The position numbers were made by a program, and so were the translations under genes. The notes beneath the pieces are model-generated. The model saw only the letters and a program-made list of their open reading frames with translations, was not told the origin of the DNA and ran no database searches. A stretch of DNA of 64,000 nucleotides from Oleiphilaceae bacterium. GTDB taxonomy: Bacteria; Pseudomonadota; Gammaproteobacteria; Pseudomonadales; Oleiphilaceae. How positions within the stretch are numbered: the stretch's first letter is position 1; each line of letters begins with the position of its first letter. The DNA lies in the NCBI GenBank assembly GCA_018334495.1, contig JAGXLV010000002.1:39382-103381 (forward strand), given 5' to 3'. Shown here one piece after another: positions 17,986-28,713 of this stretch.

Positions 17986-18783
17986 TTACCAAAGTATAAT
18001 CCACAACAGGATGCCCAGTATGAGTCGATAGATCACGTAAGGCATAAGGCCGATACGTTCAAGAAAACGCAAAAAAAGATGAATACAGATCACGGCGCTG
18101 ATAAACGAAAGGGCCGCACCCAGACCGATTGACAACCAGTCAGCGCCCTCGCCCAATTCAATCAGCTCGATGGTCTTGAGCAGGCCGGCAGCGGCAATAA
18201 GCGGGATGGACAACAGAAACGAAAAGCGGGCGGCTGAATCCCGGTTAAAACCGAGAAAAAGCGCCGCCGTCATGGTTATGCCGGAGCGGGAGGTTCCCGG
18301 AATCAGCGCGATGGCCTGAGCCAGGCCAATAACGACAGCGTCACGCAACCGCAGACTGTCCAGCATGCGAACCCGGCGACTGCGGGCGTCGGCCCACCAC
18401 AGCGCAAGCCCGAAGACTATCGTGGTCAGCGCTATTACCAGACCCGACCTCAGATGGCTCTCAATCACATCATTCAGCAGCAGACCTGCCAGACCCGCCG
18501 GAATGGTCGCAAGAATGATGGCCCAGGCCAGGCCACTGTCGGCGCCTACCCTTCGATGCAGCGTATCCAGCAGCCAGGCCTGGCTCAAACGCCCCACATC
18601 ACGACGGAAATACCAGACCACTGCCATGAGCGTGCCGACATGAACCGCCACATCGAATGCCAGGCCCTGGTCAGGCCAGCCCAGTAATTGCGACGGCAGG
18701 ATCAAATGCGCGGAACTGCTGATCGGCAGAAATTCGGTCAGTCCCTGAATAATGGCCAATACGACAATGTGCCACAAATCCAT
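17986..18783 (-). CDS. uppP: Undecaprenyl-diphosphatase
   Basis: 265 residues of the BacA/UppP family, which dephosphorylates undecaprenyl-PP in the cytoplasmic membrane to recycle the lipid carrier for peptidoglycan and confers bacitracin tolerance. The two active-site blocks are present: GLTEFLPISSSAHLIL near residues 15-30 and IPGTSRSGITMTAALFLG near 160-178. Multiple transmembrane helices are evident. ATG 18783 has AGGA 9 nt upstream; a TTG three codons earlier would sit on the ribosome site. It lies 26 bp after tsaB in the adk-tsaB-uppP series. Confidence 0.95.
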   Translation of the reverse strand: MDLWHIVVLAIIQGLTEFLPISSSAHLILPSQLLGWPDQGLAFDVAVHVGTLMAVVWYFRRDVGRLSQAWLLDTLHRRVGADSGLAWAIILATIPAGLAGLLLNDVIESHLRSGLVIALTTIVFGLALWWADARSRRVRMLDSLRLRDAVVIGLAQAIALIPGTSRSGITMTAALFLGFNRDSAARFSFLLSIPLIAAAGLLKTIELIELGEGADWLSIGLGAALSFISAVICIHLFLRFLERIGLMPYVIYRLILGILLWIILW

Positions 18784-18809
18784 GGCGGGCAATCCTGATA
18801 AAAGGTAGG

Positions 18810-19514
18810 TTAACGACCAGGCAGTTTTTGCCAGGTGACTTCATCGCGCAGATACACCGGCATGGCTTCAAACGCGGGCACCGTCTCGCCGCGCTGCCAG
18901 GCAAGCTCGCCAAGGATGGCGACTTCACGGGCACGGGGAACGCAGCTTGTATCCGGGTGAGCGACCCGCGACGTCACAGCAATCGGCATATCCGCTTGCA
19001 GGGTCCAGCCTGAACCCGCACCCAGCCACTGATGCGCACCATTGGGCAGGGTCACCGAGCCGGGCGCGCACACCCGTTCCGGCGCAAGCGGCTCCGGCCG
19101 GCCGTCATTCAGCCTGTAGCAACCCCAATAGACTTCGCCCATCCGGGCATCGAACGCAACGGCGATGCCAGTGTCGGTGGTCACTGCAGGACTTTCCCGG
19201 GCTACCCGCGCCGCCACGGCCGCGAGCGAGGACACGGGCACAACGGCGATGCCCAGACCATAAGCCAGGCCCTGAACCACGCCCGTTGCGATTCGCAGGC
19301 CAGTGAAAGAACCGGGACCCCGGGCAAAGGCCACAGCGTCCAGAGCGGACACTGCCAGACCCTGCTCCGCCAGCAACTCTCTCACCATCGGCATAAGCAG
19401 CCGGGTGTGGCCCCGAGGGGCGAGAGTGAAACGATCAGTCAGTCGACCATTTTGCAACAACGCTGCCGAGCAACCCTCCGAGGATGTATCGAGGGCAAGT
19501 AAGTTCAATGACAT
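18810..19514 (-). CDS. tsaB: tRNA threonylcarbamoyladenosine biosynthesis protein
   Basis: 234 residues of the TsaB (YeaZ) subfamily of the ASKHA fold. TsaB is the scaffold that with TsaD and TsaE transfers threonylcarbamoyl to A37 of ANN-decoding tRNAs. LLALDTSSEGCSAAL starts the chain and FARGPGSFTGLRIATGVVQGLAYG is the family signature. It is non-catalytic on its own. It lies 7 bp after adk and 26 bp before uppP on the same strand. Confidence 0.95.
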   Translation of the reverse strand: MSLNLLALDTSSEGCSAALLQNGRLTDRFTLAPRGHTRLLMPMVRELLAEQGLAVSALDAVAFARGPGSFTGLRIATGVVQGLAYGLGIAVVPVSSLAAVAARVARESPAVTTDTGIAVAFDARMGEVYWGCYRLNDGRPEPLAPERVCAPGSVTLPNGAHQWLGAGSGWTLQADMPIAVTSRVAHPDTSCVPRAREVAILGELAWQRGETVPAFEAMPVYLRDEVTWQKLPGR

Positions 19515-19521
19515 CCTCCAG

Positions 19522-20517
<996 letters not shown>

Positions 20518-23160
20518 TCAACCGGTGTTTCGCATGCCAGCAGCAATACCCGCCATGGTTACTTTGAGCGCACGCTCAACCAGTTCGGACACCTGGCCTG
20601 TTTCGGAGCCCTCACGGTCACGCCGCAAGAGTTCGGCCTGCAAATAGTGCAAGGGGTCCGTATAGGGGCTGCGCACTCTCATGGAATGCGCAAAAACCGG
20701 CTGCGCCTGCAGGAGCCAGTCCTGCTGCTTGAGATTCTTGACCAACTCGACACATTCAGCCAGCCGCTGGCGCAAATTTTCACCGAGAGGTTGCAACTCA
20801 GGGTCGACCAGAGTCCTGTCATAGTATTCTGCAATCTGTATGTCGGATTTGGCCAGTACCATTTCCAGCATATCGATATAGGTTTTGAAAAACGGCCAAT
20901 GCGCCATCATGTCCTGCAAAACCGGCAGACGCCCGGAGTTTACAGCCTCCTTGAGCGCCACATCGCTGCCCAGCCAGCTCGGTAACATCATCCGGGTTTG
21001 GGTCCAGGCAAAAATCCAGGGTATGGCACGCAGGCTTTCCACCCCACCCGTGGCCTTGCGACGCGCCGGGCGGCTACCCAGGGCCAGCTTGCCCAGGGCC
21101 TGCTCCGGCGTGGCCTGGCGAAAATAAGGCACAAAGTCCGGATCGTCGCGAACCACCTGGCGGTAAGACTTTAAAGAGCGCTCAGTCAGCCAGTCCATGG
21201 CTTCCCGCCATTCCGGCTCCGGGCCCGGCGGCGGCGCCAGTGTGGCTTCAATCACGGCGGTGGTGTAAAGCGTCAGGCTCTGCTCCGCCAGGCGCGGCAG
21301 ACCGAATTTGAAGCGGATCATCTCACCCTGTTCGGTAATACGGAAACTGCCGTTCACCGAACCCGGTGGCTGGGACAGAATCGCCCGGTTCGCCGGGCCG
21401 CCGCCACGACCGACCGTGCCGCCGCGGCCATGGAAAAGCGTCAATTGCATGCCGGCCTGGCTGGCAACCTGAGTCAGGCTTTCCTGAGCCCGGTACTGGG
21501 CCCAGGCCGCCATCATCTGGCCGGCATCCTTGGCGGAATCGGAATAACCGATCATCACTTCCTGATGGTTCTGACAATAGGCCCGATACCAGTCAACTTT
21601 AAACAGTGCTTCCATGCTATCAGGCGCCCCGGTCAAATCGTCCAGGGTTTCAAACAGAGGCACCACCCGCATGGGGAAGGTCATGCCCGATTCGCGCAAC
21701 AGCAGAATCACGTTGAGCACATCAGAGGGCTTGCTGGCCATGGAAATCACATAGGAACCGAGGGCCTCGGGAGTCTGGCCCGCAACCACCTCACAGGTGT
21801 CCAGCACTTCCCTGACCTGCTCCGAAGGTTGCCAGTGACGCGGTATGAGTGGGCGTCGGCCCTGCAGCTCCCGTACCAGAAATTCCTGGCGCTCGGGCTC
21901 ACTCCAAGAAAGGTAATCCCCCAGTTCCAGAAAATCGACTATTTCGGCCACCGCCTCCGCATGACGGCTGGCTTCCTGACGGATATCAAGCCGGATCAGC
22001 GGCAGGCCAAACGTGTAGGCGCGACGAAGGGTATCCAGTAACGGCCCATTCGCGATGGCCTCAAGACCGCAATCCAGCAGGGACTGGTAACACAGTTCCA
22101 ACGGACCCGTCAGGTCCGCGTTTTCAAACAGGATATCCTGTTCATTCGCGGACTTGCCATCGAGCCGGGCCTCAGCCCAGTCGCGAGTTTTCAGCAGGCG
22201 ATCCCGCAGCCGGCCCAACACCTCGCGGTAGGGCTCCCGGCTTTCGCCGACCTCTGATATCAGCGCGTCATTGGCTTGCCACATGGACAGCTCCGCCCGT
22301 AATGACTGGATATCCCGGAGGTACAGGTCGGCGGCCATCCAGCGGCCCAGAAGGAAAACCTCCCGGGTCACCTTGTGAGTGACGTTGGGGTTGCCGTCAC
22401 GATCGCCGCCCATCCAGGAAGCAATCTTGATGGGCGCCGCGTCTGTGGCAAGGCCCTGGCCTGTGGCCTGACTCAGGGAATGATCAAGACTGCGAAGAAA
22501 ACGCGGCACAGCCTGCCAAAGACTGTTTTCGATAACGGCAAACCCCCACTTGGCCTCATCGACCGCCGTGGGACGCTGGTGTCGGATTTCGTCAGTATGC
22601 CAGGCCTCAGTAATAAGCTGACGCAAACGCTGAATGATATCTTCGCGCTCGGCCACCAGTAGATCGTCGTGATCCAGGCGAGCCAGGCAGTCCGACATTT
22701 CATCGTACTTCATGATAAGCGTGCGCCGGGCCACTTCCGTGGGGTGCGCGGTCAGGACAAATTCAATCCGCAGGTCCCGTACCCGTTGGTAAAGAGCCTC
22801 TGCCGATACACCCTGGGCATCGAGACGCTCGAAAACATCGCTTAACGACTCCACCATCAAATCCGACTGGCCGCCGCGATTGCGGCGCACTCCGTGATAC
22901 TGCTCCGCCAGATTCGCCAGGTTCAGAAACTGGTTGAACGCCCGGGTAACCGGCAGCAGCTGGTCGTCACTGATCTGCGTGAGAAGTTGCACCAGACGCT
23001 GGCCCGAACCGCTCTCCTGGTGCCGGTCGGCTTTTGCGGCCTGGCGGATCTGTTCTATCAGATCGAAACATTCCTCACCCGGGTATCCCTGGATGCTCTG
23101 GCCCAGCAGCTCGCCCAGAAGACGCACGTTTTCACGAAGATCGGGATGTAATTCTGTCAC
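20518..23160 (-). CDS. ppc: Phosphoenolpyruvate carboxylase
   Basis: 880 residues, the usual bacterial length. Forms oxaloacetate from PEP and bicarbonate to replenish the TCA cycle. The catalytic His block VLTAHPTEVARRT, the PEP/bicarbonate blocks GYSDSAKDAG and FHGRGGTVGRGGGP, and the C-terminal GMRNTG that forms the allosteric aspartate site are all intact. I place the start at GTG 23160 because AAAGGA lies 6 nt upstream and the product then matches the family length; an in-frame TTG at 23190 has no ribosome site. It is divergent from a small RHH-like gene. Confidence 0.96.
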   Translation of the reverse strand: MTELHPDLRENVRLLGELLGQSIQGYPGEECFDLIEQIRQAAKADRHQESGSGQRLVQLLTQISDDQLLPVTRAFNQFLNLANLAEQYHGVRRNRGGQSDLMVESLSDVFERLDAQGVSAEALYQRVRDLRIEFVLTAHPTEVARRTLIMKYDEMSDCLARLDHDDLLVAEREDIIQRLRQLITEAWHTDEIRHQRPTAVDEAKWGFAVIENSLWQAVPRFLRSLDHSLSQATGQGLATDAAPIKIASWMGGDRDGNPNVTHKVTREVFLLGRWMAADLYLRDIQSLRAELSMWQANDALISEVGESREPYREVLGRLRDRLLKTRDWAEARLDGKSANEQDILFENADLTGPLELCYQSLLDCGLEAIANGPLLDTLRRAYTFGLPLIRLDIRQEASRHAEAVAEIVDFLELGDYLSWSEPERQEFLVRELQGRRPLIPRHWQPSEQVREVLDTCEVVAGQTPEALGSYVISMASKPSDVLNVILLLRESGMTFPMRVVPLFETLDDLTGAPDSMEALFKVDWYRAYCQNHQEVMIGYSDSAKDAGQMMAAWAQYRAQESLTQVASQAGMQLTLFHGRGGTVGRGGGPANRAILSQPPGSVNGSFRITEQGEMIRFKFGLPRLAEQSLTLYTTAVIEATLAPPPGPEPEWREAMDWLTERSLKSYRQVVRDDPDFVPYFRQATPEQALGKLALGSRPARRKATGGVESLRAIPWIFAWTQTRMMLPSWLGSDVALKEAVNSGRLPVLQDMMAHWPFFKTYIDMLEMVLAKSDIQIAEYYDRTLVDPELQPLGENLRQRLAECVELVKNLKQQDWLLQAQPVFAHSMRVRSPYTDPLHYLQAELLRRDREGSETGQVSELVERALKVTMAGIAAGMRNTG

Positions 23161-23319
23161 ACGGAGTCCTTTTGAATTGACTGAAAGCAAGACTTATAAC
23201 GATACTAAGGAACTGATCAGCAAGTCCATAATCACGCTATCTTGACACCGGAGGGGCGCCACGAAAAGGCTCTTCGCCCCAAGTGATCAAGCTCAGTCCT
23301 GAGAAAACAAGGAGACAAG

Positions 23320-23562
23320 ATGAAAGTGACCGATTTACCCAAACAGTGGCAGAGCGAAAAAGAAACAGTGGAGCGGACTCATGATTACCGGCTTCGGCTT
23401 CCACTGGAAGATGCGGCACGCGTCGCGGCGCTGGCGGAACTCTACCCTGACAGGTCGGAAACTGACATTTTGAACGATCTGGTCGCCGCAGTGCTGGATG
23501 ACCTGGCGCAACTTAGTCCGCTGAAGGACAAACTGAAGGGAGATAAGGGGGATCACCATTAG
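23320..23562 (+). CDS. Small protein, paralogue of the facing gene (RHH-like helical core)
   Basis: 80 residues. HDYRLRLPLEDAARVAALAE at about 21-40 followed by YPDRSETDILNDLVAAVLDDL (42-62, shown in parts) predicts a strand and two helices, as in ribbon-helix-helix folds. Residues 33-67 align without gaps to residues 33-67 of the convergent protein at 23648-23992, with about 10 identities, including YP, L-x-DL and LD-x-L. An AGGAG site precedes the ATG. The tail is lysine- and histidine-rich. I recall relatives labelled pilin assembly protein in pseudomonads, but cannot verify that name. DNA binding is inference. Confidence 0.7.
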   Translation: MKVTDLPKQWQSEKETVERTHDYRLRLPLEDAARVAALAELYPDRSETDILNDLVAAVLDDLAQLSPLKDKLKGDKGDHH

Positions 23563-23579
23563 GCTGATAAACTCCCGGG

Positions 23580-23606
23580 GGGCGCACGCGCCCGGTCCGA
23601 GCCGGG
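23580..23606. repeat. Overlapping GC-rich hairpins between convergent small genes
   Basis: GGGCG (23580-23584) can pair with CGCCC (23589-23593), and alternatively CCCGG (23591-23595) with CCGGG (23602-23606). The two stems share bases and are mutually exclusive. No T tract follows. This 85-bp gap separates the two convergent paralogues, so it is probably where both transcripts end. Confidence 0.35.
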
Positions 23607-23647
23607 CACCCGGGCAACAGAGGCGCCCACTCACGAGTCGCCGCCTG

Positions 23648-23992
23648 TCAGGTGGCGGATTCAACCTCACGGGACTTGAGCCGCTGGATATGCTTCTGAC
23701 TTAAACGCACAAATCTCGGCGTCAGACCTTCGTCTTCGTATATCTCGTCGCCATCCTCATCCAGCGCGACCACGCGCGCGCCCTGTTCATAGGGGAAGCT
23801 GGTCTCGAGCTCGTCCAGGGCTGTTGAGATGAGATCACGTAGCAACTCCTGGGTGGTCTTTAGCGGGTAACGGGCCGACAATCGTTCTAGGTATTCATGA
23901 TGTCGGTCACAGACCGACATCAGCGAGGGCTCCCGGGTCAGGCGACCGCTGGCGTGTTTGTCCCAATAGTTCACCAGGGCGTTAATTTTCAT
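23648..23992 (-). CDS. Small protein of the same family as the facing gene
   Basis: 114 residues from ATG 23992, which has GGAG 9 nt upstream; the in-frame extension to 24061 is unsupported. The middle (RHHEYLERLSARYPLKT, then TQELLRDLISTALDELE) matches the helical core of the 80-residue protein encoded opposite. A distinct C-terminal part follows: SFPYEQGARVVALDEDGDEI and EDEGLTPRFVRLSQKHIQRL. I recall that this C-terminal pattern is common in pseudomonad proteins labelled pilin assembly or type 1 pili tip component. I regard that label as unreliable because there is no signal peptide or membrane segment. Confidence 0.75.
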   Translation of the reverse strand: MKINALVNYWDKHASGRLTREPSLMSVCDRHHEYLERLSARYPLKTTQELLRDLISTALDELETSFPYEQGARVVALDEDGDEIYEDEGLTPRFVRLSQKHIQRLKSREVESAT

Positions 23993-24185
23993 AGAGAGCG
24001 ACTCCTGCTTTTTAGTACGGGTACAATGGTTTTGAAGTAGATTGAGGATGCTAAAGGCCATGGCCTTTGTCTATGCCTATTGTACAAAATCGAGCCGAGA
24101 CTGACAGTTTAAAGCCCGAGCGCCCGCCGGGGATTATACTTATTGATGCGGCCGCAAAGCCGGGAAAACAGTGGGCTAGAGAACC

Positions 24186-25040
24186 CTATTGCTTCTCCAC
24201 CCCCTTCACTGACTGCCAAATGGCGTCAAGTGCCTCCAGACTTTGGGAATCCATGTCCCGTCCTTCGGCCGCCAGGCGTTTTTCAATTGCCCGAAAACGC
24301 GCATCGAATTTGTGGTTCGTCCGGCGCAGCGCCTGATCAGGGTTCACTTTCATGAAGCGCGCCAGGTTAACGCAGACAAACAAAAGGTCGCCCAGCTCAT
24401 CCTCAACGGCATCCTGAGTGTCAGCCCCGGGATAAGCCTGGGCATTGCACCAGGCCTCCCGCAGCTCGTCGATTTCTTCATGGAGCTTATCAAAAACAGG
24501 CGCCACATCCGGCCAGTCGAAGCCATGGCTGGCCGCTCTTTTCTGCAGTTTTTCCGCTCGCGCCATCGACGGCAGGGCACGGGCAATACCATCAAGATGG
24601 CTGGCCGGCTCAACGGGGCTGTCTGAACTCGCCACTGCCGCTCTTTCTTCGGCTTTGATCTGCTCCCACCGGGTCTTGATTTGCGCTTCGGTCGGCCGCC
24701 TGTCCGGATCGATCCGGCTAGCAAGGCTGCCGTCCGGAAAAACATGGGGGTGGCGCCGAACCAGCTTTCGCACCAGATGGTCGACAACACTGCCGAAATC
24801 AAAGTGGCCGTCTTCATCGCCAAGTTGACTGTAAAAAATCACCTGGAACAGCAAATCCCCCAGCTCATCTTCCAGATGGGCGTAATCGGCCCGCTCAATG
24901 GCATCGGCGACTTCATGAGCCTCCTCCAGAGTATGAGGCACGATGCTGCGATAGGTCTGTTTCAAGTCCCAGGGACAGCCGGTTTCAGGGTCCCGCAGGC
25001 GGGCCATCAGTGTTATCAGATCATCAATCGAGTAGCTCAT
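24186..25040 (-). CDS. mazG: Nucleoside triphosphate pyrophosphohydrolase
   Basis: 284 residues with two tandem MazG (all-alpha NTP pyrophosphatase) modules. The first has LEEAHEVADAIERAD and LEDELGDLLFQVIFYSQL, and the second has LHEEIDELREAW and VEDELGDLLFVCVNLARF, each supplying the acidic ExxE/ExxD metal ligands. It converts NTPs to NMPs and, in Escherichia coli, lowers ppGpp after MazF activity. It starts 3 bp after relA, so the two are co-transcribed, which fits a shared link to the stringent response. Confidence 0.95.
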   Translation of the reverse strand: MSYSIDDLITLMARLRDPETGCPWDLKQTYRSIVPHTLEEAHEVADAIERADYAHLEDELGDLLFQVIFYSQLGDEDGHFDFGSVVDHLVRKLVRRHPHVFPDGSLASRIDPDRRPTEAQIKTRWEQIKAEERAAVASSDSPVEPASHLDGIARALPSMARAEKLQKRAASHGFDWPDVAPVFDKLHEEIDELREAWCNAQAYPGADTQDAVEDELGDLLFVCVNLARFMKVNPDQALRRTNHKFDARFRAIEKRLAAEGRDMDSQSLEALDAIWQSVKGVEKQ

Positions 25041-25043
25041 GGG

Positions 25044-27281
25044 TTACCTTCGGTTACGGCGAACATCCATAATATTGGGCAATCCGCGAATCTGTGCCAG
25101 TAAGCGCGCCAGCTGCTCCAGACTGGAAATCTCCACGGTGACCGTGAGACTGGCGGTATTGTCGTCTTCATTGGAGTGGGTATTCATGGCCAGAACATTG
25201 CAGCGTGACGACGATAGCACCTGAGTGATGTCCCGCAGCAGGCCGGAGCGGTCGTAGGCCTCGATGCCAATATCCACCGGGTAGACCGCCTCGGCCTTAC
25301 CGCCCCAGTTGACTTCAATGATGCGATTAGGCTCATGATCTTTCAGATGCAAGAAGGTCATGCAGTCATCCCGGTGCACAGTGACACCACGCCCCATCGT
25401 AATGTAGCCGCCGATCGGGTCGCCCGGCAACGGCTTGCAACATCTCGCAACCTGGGTCTTGAGGTTGCCAACTCCCTGGATCTCAATATCGGATGCGGTA
25501 TCGTAGCCTTTTCTGGGCGGGGTGCGGAGCTTCAATGCCGGCTGTTCAGCCCGGGGTTCCATCATCTGCTGCGCCACAGTGGCGACATGGGCAGGCTTCA
25601 GATCGCCGGCGCCGATCGCAGCGAACAGGTCGTCAACTTCCCGGTATTTGACCTTTTGGGCGACCGCGTTGAAGTCAGCACCGGAAAGGGACAGTCTGGT
25701 GAATTCGTCCTCCAGAATGGCCCGGCCGTCTGCGATGTTGCGGTCCCTATCCTGTTCCTTGAACCAGTGCGCAACCCGGTTACGGGCGCGGGAGGTGTGG
25801 ATATAGCCCAGGCTGGGATTGAGCCAGTCGCGACTTGGCGCTGATTTGTTGGACGTGAGAATCGTGATCTGGTCGCCGGTTTTCAATGAATAGGTCAGGG
25901 GTACGATGCGACCATTCACGCGCGCGCCCCGGCAGGCGTGGCCAACTTCGGTATGCACACGATAGGCGAAGTCCACTGGCGTGGCGCTCTCCGGCAGATC
26001 CACCACATGGCCCTCGGGCGTGAATACATAGACCCGGTCAGGGGTCACATCGTTGTTGAGCTCGCCCATCACCTCCGAGACATCGCCCAAATCCTCCTGC
26101 CACTCCAGAACCTGACGCAACCAGTTGATCTTGGCCTCGTAACCGGTGGAACGGTTACCTTTATCCGTCCCTTTGTAGAGCCAGTGAGCGCACACGCCAA
26201 GTTCGGCCTCCTCGTGCATTTTACGCGTGCGGATCTGAACCTCCATAACCTTGCCGTCAGGCCCTACTACCGCGGTATGCAGGGACTGATAGCCATTTTC
26301 CTTGGGGCTGGCGATGTAGTCATCAAATTCATTGGGGATATGACGCCACAGGCCATGAACAATACCCAGCGCGCCATAACAGTCGCGAATATCCGGCACC
26401 AGAACACGAACTGCCCGCACATCGTAAACCTGGGAGAAATCGATGCCCTTGCGACGCATTTTTCGCCAGATGCTGTAGATATGCTTGGCTCGGCCGCTCA
26501 GTTCGGCTTTGATGCCCGCTGCCTTTAACGCCGCTTCCAGAGTACACAGAACGTCGCGAACGTAGCTGTCCCGATCCAGCCGCTTCTCATCCAGCAGCTT
26601 CGCTATTTTCTTGTAGGCGGTATCATGCAGATAGCGAAAGGAAAGATCTTCCAGCTCCCACTTGATATGGCCAATGCCAAGGCGTTGCGCCAGGGGGGCG
26701 TAAATATCGAACACTTCCCTGGCCACCCGCATGCGCTTGTCCGAAGCCACCTCCTTGACCGCCCGAATGGCGCAGGTACGCTCCGCCAGTTTGATCAAAG
26801 CGACACGGACATCATCGATCATGGTCACCAGCATTTTGCGGACATTGTCCAGCTGGCCCTGGCTCTGGCCGAGAACATTACCTTTGAGGGGATGGTGGAT
26901 GGTGGAGATGACAGCCATCTGTTGGACGCCATCAATCAGAGTCGCGATCTCGTCGCCAAACTCTTGCCTGATTTCAGCCAGAGAGACACGTTCTTCCCGC
27001 ACGGCCCGGTAGAGAATGGCCGCCACCAGACTGGCCTGGTCCATATGAAGTTCCGCCAGCACCTGAGCCATTTCGATCCCGGTGCGAAAACTGCTGGCGC
27101 CGGGCGCCCAGAGCCGGTCCTCCCGAAAGGCCTGAAAATCAATCTGCGCGCTCTTCTCGCAGGCACGGCGAAACTGTTCAAGATTATCGAGATGGACCTG
27201 GGACTGGATTTTCCGGATCCAGCCGTTGACATCTATATGGCCATCGGGGGTAAGTGCGTAATCTTCACGAACTTTTACCAT
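25044..27281 (-). CDS. relA: GTP pyrophosphokinase (ppGpp synthetase I)
   Basis: 745 residues, nearly identical in length to Escherichia coli RelA (744). The domain order is pseudo-hydrolase (1-200), synthetase (about 240-380), TGS (around 400-465, VYVFTPEGHVVDLP) and a C-terminal ACT domain (660-745). The N-terminal domain lacks the HDxxED metal motif of bifunctional SpoT proteins (AAILYRAVREERVSLAE here), so it should be synthesis-only and ribosome-activated. ATG 27281 has AAGG upstream; a TTG 7 codons earlier is unlikely. It is followed at once by mazG. Confidence 0.96.
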   Translation of the reverse strand: MVKVREDYALTPDGHIDVNGWIRKIQSQVHLDNLEQFRRACEKSAQIDFQAFREDRLWAPGASSFRTGIEMAQVLAELHMDQASLVAAILYRAVREERVSLAEIRQEFGDEIATLIDGVQQMAVISTIHHPLKGNVLGQSQGQLDNVRKMLVTMIDDVRVALIKLAERTCAIRAVKEVASDKRMRVAREVFDIYAPLAQRLGIGHIKWELEDLSFRYLHDTAYKKIAKLLDEKRLDRDSYVRDVLCTLEAALKAAGIKAELSGRAKHIYSIWRKMRRKGIDFSQVYDVRAVRVLVPDIRDCYGALGIVHGLWRHIPNEFDDYIASPKENGYQSLHTAVVGPDGKVMEVQIRTRKMHEEAELGVCAHWLYKGTDKGNRSTGYEAKINWLRQVLEWQEDLGDVSEVMGELNNDVTPDRVYVFTPEGHVVDLPESATPVDFAYRVHTEVGHACRGARVNGRIVPLTYSLKTGDQITILTSNKSAPSRDWLNPSLGYIHTSRARNRVAHWFKEQDRDRNIADGRAILEDEFTRLSLSGADFNAVAQKVKYREVDDLFAAIGAGDLKPAHVATVAQQMMEPRAEQPALKLRTPPRKGYDTASDIEIQGVGNLKTQVARCCKPLPGDPIGGYITMGRGVTVHRDDCMTFLHLKDHEPNRIIEVNWGGKAEAVYPVDIGIEAYDRSGLLRDITQVLSSSRCNVLAMNTHSNEDDNTASLTVTVEISSLEQLARLLAQIRGLPNIMDVRRNRR

Positions 27282-27347
27282 GCCAGCAACCTTTCCCGCC
27301 AATTATCCCGTACCGACGACGAAACAGTCATCCGGGTTTCATAAACA

Positions 27348-28679
27348 TCAGTCACGCTCAAAAAGAGCAATGGACTCAACATGGGTGGTATGGGGAAACA
27401 TATCCATTACACCGGCACGGACCAGACGGTAACCGTGACTGACCAGTACTCCGGCATCCCGGGCCAGAGTCGCCGGATTACAGGATACATAAACAATGCG
27501 CCGGGCCCCGAATGCGGTCAGGTACTCGCAAATTTCCTGAGCGCCCGACCGTGGCGGATCAATCAATATTTTATCAAAACCTTCTTTGGCCCAGGACTCG
27601 CCGGTAAAGTCGGCCTGGAGGTTGGCGCCATGAAAGGCGGTGTTGTCCAGGCCGTTTAGCGCGGCATTCTCGCGGCCTCTGACCACCATGGTTTCATCGC
27701 CCTCAACGCCAACCACCTGGCCCGCACTCCGTGCGATCGGCAAGGTGAAGTTACCCAGGCCGCAAAACAGATCCAGAACCCTGTCCCCGGCCTGAATATC
27801 CAGCCAGTCCACTGCCCGCGCCACCATGGTCTGATTGATCTCGGCATTCACCTGGGTGAAGTCCATGGGATGAAATTTCATGGTCAGGCCGAAGTCCGCC
27901 AGACGATAAGTCAAGCGGTCCTCGCCCAGCTCCGGCCAGATTTTGTGAACCGTGTCCGGACCTTTTGGCTGCAGGTAAATTTGCAGATCCTGCTCTTTGC
28001 CGAAGGCCACCAGGGTCTCGTAATCGCCCGGGCTCAGGGTGTCCATGTTGCGGAAAATCAGCGCCGCTTCGTGATCGCCACAAGCCACTTCAATCTGGGG
28101 AATCGACTGATAGGCCTGCAGTGTATAGAGCATCTCGCGCAATGCCGTGATGCGATCCCCGATTCGGGGATCCAGCACGGCGCAGTGGTCGATGTCCGTC
28201 AAAAAACTATTACGCTTTTCCCGAAACCCCACCAGCACTGAATCCCGTTTGGGGACAAACCGCACGCCTAACCGGGCCTTGCGCCGATAGCCCAGCGCTG
28301 ACGCTCGCATGGGCGACGCCCAATGTTCCGGCGCAATACCCCCAAAATGAGCAAAGTGCTCCCGCAGGGTATTTTCCTTGTAGCCGATCTGGGCGTCGCC
28401 GCTCATGTGTTGCAGACTGCAGCCGCCACACAAATCAGCAAACTCGCAGGGCGGCGTAATGCGATTGGGAGCGGCCTCAAGCACTTCCAGGGTCCGGAGT
28501 TCGTCGAACTTCTTGCGAGAGCCGATCATCTTGGCCATGACGGTTTCGCCAGGCAGGGCGCCATCCACAAACTGTGTTTTGCCGTTTTGCCGCGCAATGC
28601 CACGGCCGTCATGACTCAGTGTTTCAATGACGCACTGAACGGGTTCGGCCGGCAGGCTTTTTCTGCGTCGTCTGCTCAT
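27348..28679 (-). CDS. rlmD: 23S rRNA (uracil1939-C5)-methyltransferase
   Basis: 443 residues. It methylates U1939 of 23S rRNA using SAM. An N-terminal TRAM domain (about 12-70) is followed by Fe-S ligands C78, C84, C87 and C166. The SAM motif [15 protein letters not shown] and the catalytic-loop [11 protein letters not shown] are intact. Length and order match RumA/RlmD. It is upstream of relA by 66 bp on the same strand, the arrangement I recall from pseudomonads (cysM-rlmD-relA-mazG). Confidence 0.96.
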   Translation of the reverse strand: MSRRRRKSLPAEPVQCVIETLSHDGRGIARQNGKTQFVDGALPGETVMAKMIGSRKKFDELRTLEVLEAAPNRITPPCEFADLCGGCSLQHMSGDAQIGYKENTLREHFAHFGGIAPEHWASPMRASALGYRRKARLGVRFVPKRDSVLVGFREKRNSFLTDIDHCAVLDPRIGDRITALREMLYTLQAYQSIPQIEVACGDHEAALIFRNMDTLSPGDYETLVAFGKEQDLQIYLQPKGPDTVHKIWPELGEDRLTYRLADFGLTMKFHPMDFTQVNAEINQTMVARAVDWLDIQAGDRVLDLFCGLGNFTLPIARSAGQVVGVEGDETMVVRGRENAALNGLDNTAFHGANLQADFTGESWAKEGFDKILIDPPRSGAQEICEYLTAFGARRIVYVSCNPATLARDAGVLVSHGYRLVRAGVMDMFPHTTHVESIALFERD

Positions 28680-28713
28680 AATCTGCTCTCGTTAATGCTT
28701 TTTAGCGTTTTTA

